NCBI GenBank assembly: GCA_948099385.1
Contig: CANUEZ040000013.1
Coordinates: 372,001-436,000, forward strand
Source of the DNA: Fasciola hepatica
Taxonomy: Eukaryota > Platyhelminthes > Trematoda > Plagiorchiida > Fasciolidae
DNA length: 64,000 bases
Direction: 5' to 3'
Position numbers and translations under genes: made by a program
Part shown: positions 59,791-64,000 of the stretch, piece by piece
Position numbering within the stretch: position 1 is the first letter of the stretch
Layout: the number at the start of each line of letters is the position of its first letter
Notes under the pieces: generated by a model
Told to the model about the DNA's origin: nothing
Seen by the model: only the letters and a program-made list of their open reading frames with translations
The model's database searches: none

Positions 59791-60421
59791 AGGAACAAAA
59801 GGTACACTGGAGAGCAGAATCCGAGTTCCAGGAGGGTGATTCAGGTATGTGTACTGGATATAGTATAGGAGGAAGTATTTGAGGTACTCTTTATGGTGGC
59901 CCCCGGCAAATTCGAACTCAAGATCGGGCTGTCAGGCCGGGCGAGTCAGGGCGGAACTGGCCGGAGGTAGTAGACCATTACTCAAATGTTGCAAAAAGGG
60001 GGACTGCGCAACGAGAGAATCAAGTAGAATTGACGGATATTTTTGTTTACCTTGAGAAAAAAGAAGTTTCCAAGGGAGATGGAAACCAGCCATAGCGCTC
60101 TGCGGTGTATAGAATGGCTTAAGGTTGGAAACAAGACGAGGAAAGGAGTGAATTTGCTTGCAAAGAACAAGAAAAATCCTTCGAAGATTACCTTTAAAAC
60201 GTTTAGAAACCGAATAGCAGCTGACCCAATAAAATACCAAGTGAATGACCCATCTGTAGAGAGATTACCCAGGTGGTGGTGAAAGAAGTGGCCGAATGTA
60301 AACAGATAATCGTTGAGCAGATTGGGTAATTCCAGAAAAGTGGAATATGATGCAGCAACAAGGAAATGGGAACTGGGCGGCAGGTCATTGCGTGATGCGT
60401 AGCTATGACAGTAACAGAGAC
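59791..60421. other. Unassigned, with a possible tRNA-derived SINE piece
   Basis: On the minus strand GAGTTCGAATTTGCCGGG (about 59904-59921) looks like a Pol III B box with the usual G-TTCGA core, but no clear A box or RNA fold was recognised. A plus-strand frame (60043-60282, 79 codons, Lys/Arg-rich) is unrecognised. Confidence 0.25.
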
Positions 60422-60847
60422 TGTAAAGGAGTTCAGGAAACCCCATTCCATGCATTAGCATCCATGTTACAAACGACATTAATCATTCGTATGAACTATA
60501 TTTGCTGGAATTCCGATTGTTTGTTTTATTTCTCTAAGCCTTTGTTACAAACCGGACTCCTACCGTTGCCTCGAGCGAGAGTCGCTCAGTTTGAACTTCG
60601 TTGTGACTGTATTTGGTAATCTTATCTTCTGTATCTAACCTTTGGCTGTAACCCAGCTGCAGTTGTTGATTTGTTTTCCAATTTGGAGCGAAAGAGCCCA
60701 GAAGGAACACTATTGAGGTTTGATTATTGTAAAATTAATTAATTTGTTGTATATAGTACCGTAGCTATTTGGAATCGACTTTGTTTTGAATTGTGTCGAA
60801 ATTGGTTGCTACGCGTCGCTCGAACGTTCCGGTGGCTGGACTTTACA
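60422..60847 (+). repeat. 5' LTR of second BEL/Pao family
   Basis: 426 bp, TGTAAAGGAG to CTTTACA, same length and termini as the solo LTR at 47357-47782, at about 80-85% identity by eye. It is followed by GTACTCAATATCC and the gag-pol of this element. The matching 3' LTR lies outside the window. Confidence 0.88.
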
Positions 60848-60934
60848 GTACTCAATATCCTTGGCAATTGCTGAGACATGAAATTACGCAGCAAATCGGC
60901 AAACCGTTCCGAATGAAAGGACAATACCCCGCAG

Positions 60935-61446
60935 GTGAACCAAACCCTTTTGCCCGTAGGTGTTGGTCATGTTTCTTGCTCAGGCTCTAGTATATCAGGT
61001 TGTTCTAGGGTTAGCTCGGTTTCCCATAGAGCTAGAGCTGATCTGTTGTTAGCCGAGTTGAAGGAGAAGCAGGTTGTAGAACAGTCAGAGTTAGATAAGC
61101 AACGTAAGCTGCTCCAGGTGAGGAATGAGACGGAAATGGCGAAACTGCGTTTGGCACTCGCTGAGGAAGAAGAAAATCTAGTCAACGGAGATTAAGTCAA
61201 GGGTGGAGTAATGGTCAGTGAACATCTTTCTCGTTACTTAGGTGATTGCCACGTGCAGAACGACGCACCACAAAAAACAAGCTTGGTTCCAATGGTGAAA
61301 CCTGCAGCGGATTATCGTTTGGACTTGCCTAGGGTGGAACTGGAGTCATTCGCGGGCTGCTCGTCAACGTACTGGAGGTTTGTGAAACAGTTCGAATATT
61401 ACGTCGAAGGTAGAGTTCGAGACGATGGACAGCGCTTCTTTATTTG
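60935..61446 (+). pseudogene. BEL gag N-terminal part, with a stop and a frameshift
   Basis: The frame has a coiled coil (LAELKEKQVVEQSELDKQRK, KLRLALAEEEEN) ending at a TAA (61193-61195), then in the same frame MVSEHLSRYLG, DLPRVELESFAG and WRFVKQFEYYVEGRV until about 61435. There a single-base change moves the frame to the long ORF that starts at 61447. The DUF1759-type gag core (KQFEYYVEGRV, then LLYLMHYCKGQARD) spans the break. Confidence 0.8.
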
Positions 61447-64000
61447 ATGCATTACTGCAAGGGACAAGCAAGGGATGCGATTGCCGAATGTGTTATGTTG
61501 CCTCCAACACTGGCATACAATAGGGCTAGGGAAATCCTAAAGGATCTGTATGGACAAGATCATGTAGTGGCTCGTTCACTGATTGACGGCTTGCTGCAAG
61601 GTTTAAAGCCTCTGGCAGAAGATTCGGATGCCCTGACCAAATTGTCGTTAAAAATGCTGAACTGCGAAGTTGCCCTCACGCAGATGAATTGCATGTCAGA
61701 CCTCAACTCATTGCAGACTATGGAACGTATCACTCGAGTGCTACCAACGCGTCTCCAGGATTTGTGGGCTAGGACCGTTGATGATATTTTGGGAAGAGGA
61801 GTTGAACCGAGGTTCCAAGATCTGCAGCACCTAGTGTCCCGTGAGGCACGGATTGCTCGAAGTAGGTTTGGCAAACTTGCCGCCAATAGCAAGGCTCAGG
61901 GGTATTCGCGGTCATCCAGTTGGAGGAATTATGCACAAAACCCGCGTCCAGAAGCGATACGGTTCACGCCAAATCAGGGTAGTACTTTGTTGGTCGCAGC
62001 TAACAGGTGCTCGGTATGTAATGGAATACACACACTTGAGGAATGTCAGCGATTCCTGTCTCGTGATATACCCGGTCGTTGGGCATTGATCAAAGAAATC
62101 AAGGCTTGTTTTTCGTGTCTCAAGTGTGGACATCTGTCCAGCAACTGTTCTGTTTCAAAACCATGTTCAACATCAGGTTGTTTGAAACGGCACCACCCTC
62201 TACTGCATGTTGCACAGAAGCAAGGTGCCGATCAAGTCACGCAAGATACAACACAAGGGCCGCAGCTGGATAAGCTGGGTACGGACAGTGCGAAAGGGCA
62301 TGGGCAGTGGACCAGTAATTGTGCGGCTACTCTTAGGCCAGAATGTCGGGTCAGTTTAGGTGTGCTACCAGTGCGAGTAGACGGACCGGGGGGCTCCGTG
62401 GAGACCTACGCTCTGCTGGACAGCGGGTCTGATGTGACTCTAATACAAAAGGACATTATGGAGCTGGTGGGCCTGAAGGCATCCCCGACCTCACTTTCGA
62501 TTTCGACCGTAAATGGGACTACCACTTGGAATTCGGGAATAACGGAGCTGCGACTGAACTCATTGTCAGAGAATGATTTCGTGAATGTAGAGAGAGCATT
62601 TTGTGTTGATAGGTTACCAATCCAAGCAGCGCAGTACTGCACAGATGAGGACATTTTATCCTGGCCTCACCTACATTGCGTCCAAAGACGGAATCTGGAA
62701 GATTCGAGAGCGCGAATCCTGATAGGTGCCGACGTCCCAGAAGCACATTGGGCATTAGAGCAAAGATGCGGCAAAAGAAAACAACCCTATGCTGTGCGGA
62801 CGATTTTAGGATGGATTGTTCTTGGTCCGATAAACCAGGAACCACACTTTGCGAGAACAGTAAACTACATTGAGAGGGGAATCGATCCCTTAGCAGAACA
62901 GATCGATCGACTATACAACGCCGAATTCTGCGATGGGTGTGCGTCAGAAAACTCTCCTTCATTAGAGGACAAACAGGCCGTCGATATGGTTTCCAATGCC
63001 ATAACCTGGTTGAACGGACACTATGAAGTTGCACTCCCGTGGAGGAATCCCGAAGTGAGACTTCCAAATAACTATATTGTGGCCAAAGAGAGATTGAACG
63101 GCCTGAGGAAAAGGTTTGCGCGTGACCCTGAATTCTTTGAAAAATACTCTACAATAATAGAGGGTTATGTGCGCAAGGGCCACGCCCAGTTAGTTCCCGA
63201 TGTACAGCTAAAAATGGGTTTTGAGCCAAAGTGGTACTTACCACATCACGCAGTTACAAACCCCAAAAAGCCCAGCAAGTTGAGGGTGGTGTTTGACTGC
63301 GCGGCTGCATTCCAGGGACGCTCCTTGAATGATTACTTGCTACAGGGACCGGATACGACAGCAAGCTTAGTTGGAGTGTTGCTTCGTTTCCGAAAGGAAT
63401 CTGTCGCGTTGGCTGCGGATATTGAAGAAATGTTCATGCAGGTTCGAGTGCCAACGAGAGACAAAGGAGCACTGAGGTTCCTGTGGTGGGAAAATGGTCG
63501 ACTAGGTGGTAATCCTGTTGAATATCAGATGAATGCCCACCCTTTTGGTGCCACTTCCTCCCCATTTTGTGCAAATTTCGCGTTACGTCGCACGGCAAAC
63601 GATTGGGGAGGACAGTATGAGGATTACGTCTCCACGGCCGTGTATAACAACTTCTATGTAGACGACTGTCTTGTTTCTTTGCCCACACCGGAGAATGCGA
63701 GAGTTTTCGCTATCCAGATGAGTGAGTTACTATCACGAGGCGGATTCCGGCTTCATAAGTGGGTGTGTAATCGTAAGGAGGTGCTGGATATTTTACCAAA
63801 ATCTGAGCTCGCCCATCCCACTTTGGAAATAGATGATTGCGCGCCTGTGCCGGAGAGGACGTTGGGGTTAGAATGGAACGCAATAGAAGACACGTTCCAG
63901 TTTTCATTCTCAATACGCGAAAAACCTCAAACAAGGCGTGGCTTGTTGTCTATAGTATCATCCGTGTTCGACCCGCTAGGGTTGGTTTCACCTTTCATTC
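61447..64000 (+). CDS. BEL/Pao Gag-Pol, 851 codons open to the window end
   Basis: Open from the ATG at 61447 (within the gag core; the true start is upstream, beyond the frameshift) to base 64000 without a stop. In order: gag core, Cys/His knuckles (CSVCNGIHTLEEC, CFSCLKCGHLSSNC, CLKRHHPLLH), protease LLDSGSD (Asp at 62419), the linker GADVPEAHWALEQRCG and YAVRTILGWIVLGP, RT with LRVVFDCAAAFQG and catalytic YVDD (63655-63666), and the start of the post-RT region (RRGLLSIVSSVFDPLG). RNase H and integrase must lie beyond the window. Apart from the upstream stop and frameshift it looks intact. Confidence 0.92.
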   Translation, partial: MHYCKGQARDAIAECVMLPPTLAYNRAREILKDLYGQDHVVARSLIDGLLQGLKPLAEDSDALTKLSLKMLNCEVALTQMNCMSDLNSLQTMERITRVLPTRLQDLWARTVDDILGRGVEPRFQDLQHLVSREARIARSRFGKLAANSKAQGYSRSSSWRNYAQNPRPEAIRFTPNQGSTLLVAANRCSVCNGIHTLEECQRFLSRDIPGRWALIKEIKACFSCLKCGHLSSNCSVSKPCSTSGCLKRHHPLLHVAQKQGADQVTQDTTQGPQLDKLGTDSAKGHGQWTSNCAATLRPECRVSLGVLPVRVDGPGGSVETYALLDSGSDVTLIQKDIMELVGLKASPTSLSISTVNGTTTWNSGITELRLNSLSENDFVNVERAFCVDRLPIQAAQYCTDEDILSWPHLHCVQRRNLEDSRARILIGADVPEAHWALEQRCGKRKQPYAVRTILGWIVLGPINQEPHFARTVNYIERGIDPLAEQIDRLYNAEFCDGCASENSPSLEDKQAVDMVSNAITWLNGHYEVALPWRNPEVRLPNNYIVAKERLNGLRKRFARDPEFFEKYSTIIEGYVRKGHAQLVPDVQLKMGFEPKWYLPHHAVTNPKKPSKLRVVFDCAAAFQGRSLNDYLLQGPDTTASLVGVLLRFRKESVALAADIEEMFMQVRVPTRDKGALRFLWWENGRLGGNPVEYQMNAHPFGATSSPFCANFALRRTANDWGGQYEDYVSTAVYNNFYVDDCLVSLPTPENARVFAIQMSELLSRGGFRLHKWVCNRKEVLDILPKSELAHPTLEIDDCAPVPERTLGLEWNAIEDTFQFSFSIREKPQTRRGLLSIVSSVFDPLGLVSPFI

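Larger units (their letters stand above)
60848..64000 (+). mobile_element. Internal part of second BEL/Pao element, cut by window end
   Basis: Leader, gag and pol up to the region after RT, read on the plus strand. Its protein is clearly different from the BEL at 34777 (about half of the residues conserved in RT by eye), so two BEL families are present. Confidence 0.9.

Noticed and set aside
59982..60479. 165-codon minus frame with FVTWMLMHG, also seen at 47172-47513
   Set aside because: The shared part is the antisense of the 426-bp BEL LTR; similarity is due to the LTR, not to a protein.

Overview
This is an animal nuclear window dominated by transposable elements. The retroelement set (CsRn1/Kabuki-like Ty3/Gypsy, several BEL/Pao elements, RTE-like, CR1-like and Jockey-like non-LTR elements) and the very short introns (37, 54 and 72 nt) in the one recognisable host gene fit a parasitic flatworm. 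A digenean trematode is my first guess and a cestode is possible; the species cannot be fixed from the sequence. I see no prokaryotic, plasmid or phage features and no RNA genes.

Region 1-16800: mostly old, unassignable sequence with relics of RTE and Gypsy elements and a (TA)n tract of about 236 bp. It contains two large inverted repeats. Two almost identical 1688-bp pieces of an RTE-like element (4662-6349 and 15098-16785) face each other across 8.7 kb, and a pair of 495-bp arms (8509-9003 and 10177-10671) sits inside that loop.

Region 16822-31500: a 5'-truncated Gypsy element on the minus strand (LTR 16822-17303, gag-pol to 20903), then a Jockey-type non-LTR element on the minus strand. 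The Jockey-type element is split by a full-length RTE-like insertion (22712-26581) flanked by an 8-bp target duplication. A second, damaged copy of the same RTE (27536-30902) lies in inverted orientation 0.95 kb away and shares a nonsense codon with the first.

Region 32426-33296: the only convincing host gene, a minus-strand, four-exon homologue of ILRUN (C6orf106), with an N-terminal UBA-like domain followed by an NBR1-like FW domain. Its reading frame is closed only across spliced exons.

Region 34548-46681: a nested pair. A CsRn1-like Gypsy element (minus strand, 308-bp LTRs, 4-bp target duplication AGTC, tRNA-Trp-like primer site) is inactivated by stops, frameshifts and loss of the RT catalytic aspartates. 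Its 3' LTR is interrupted by a nearly intact BEL/Pao element (34777-41508) with LTRs that look identical and a 5-bp duplication ACGGT. The other LTR of the host Gypsy element preserves the empty site.

Region 46700-64000: two CR1-like relics (minus strand), one carrying a perfect solo BEL/Pao LTR with duplication ACGAT; scattered BEL LTRs; a strongly decayed BEL pol (minus strand); and at the right edge a second BEL/Pao family with its 5' LTR (60422-60847) and a reading frame open from 61447 to the end of the window. I did not find an undescribed biological system. The useful content is the stratigraphy of insertions, the inverted duplications and the hidden host gene.
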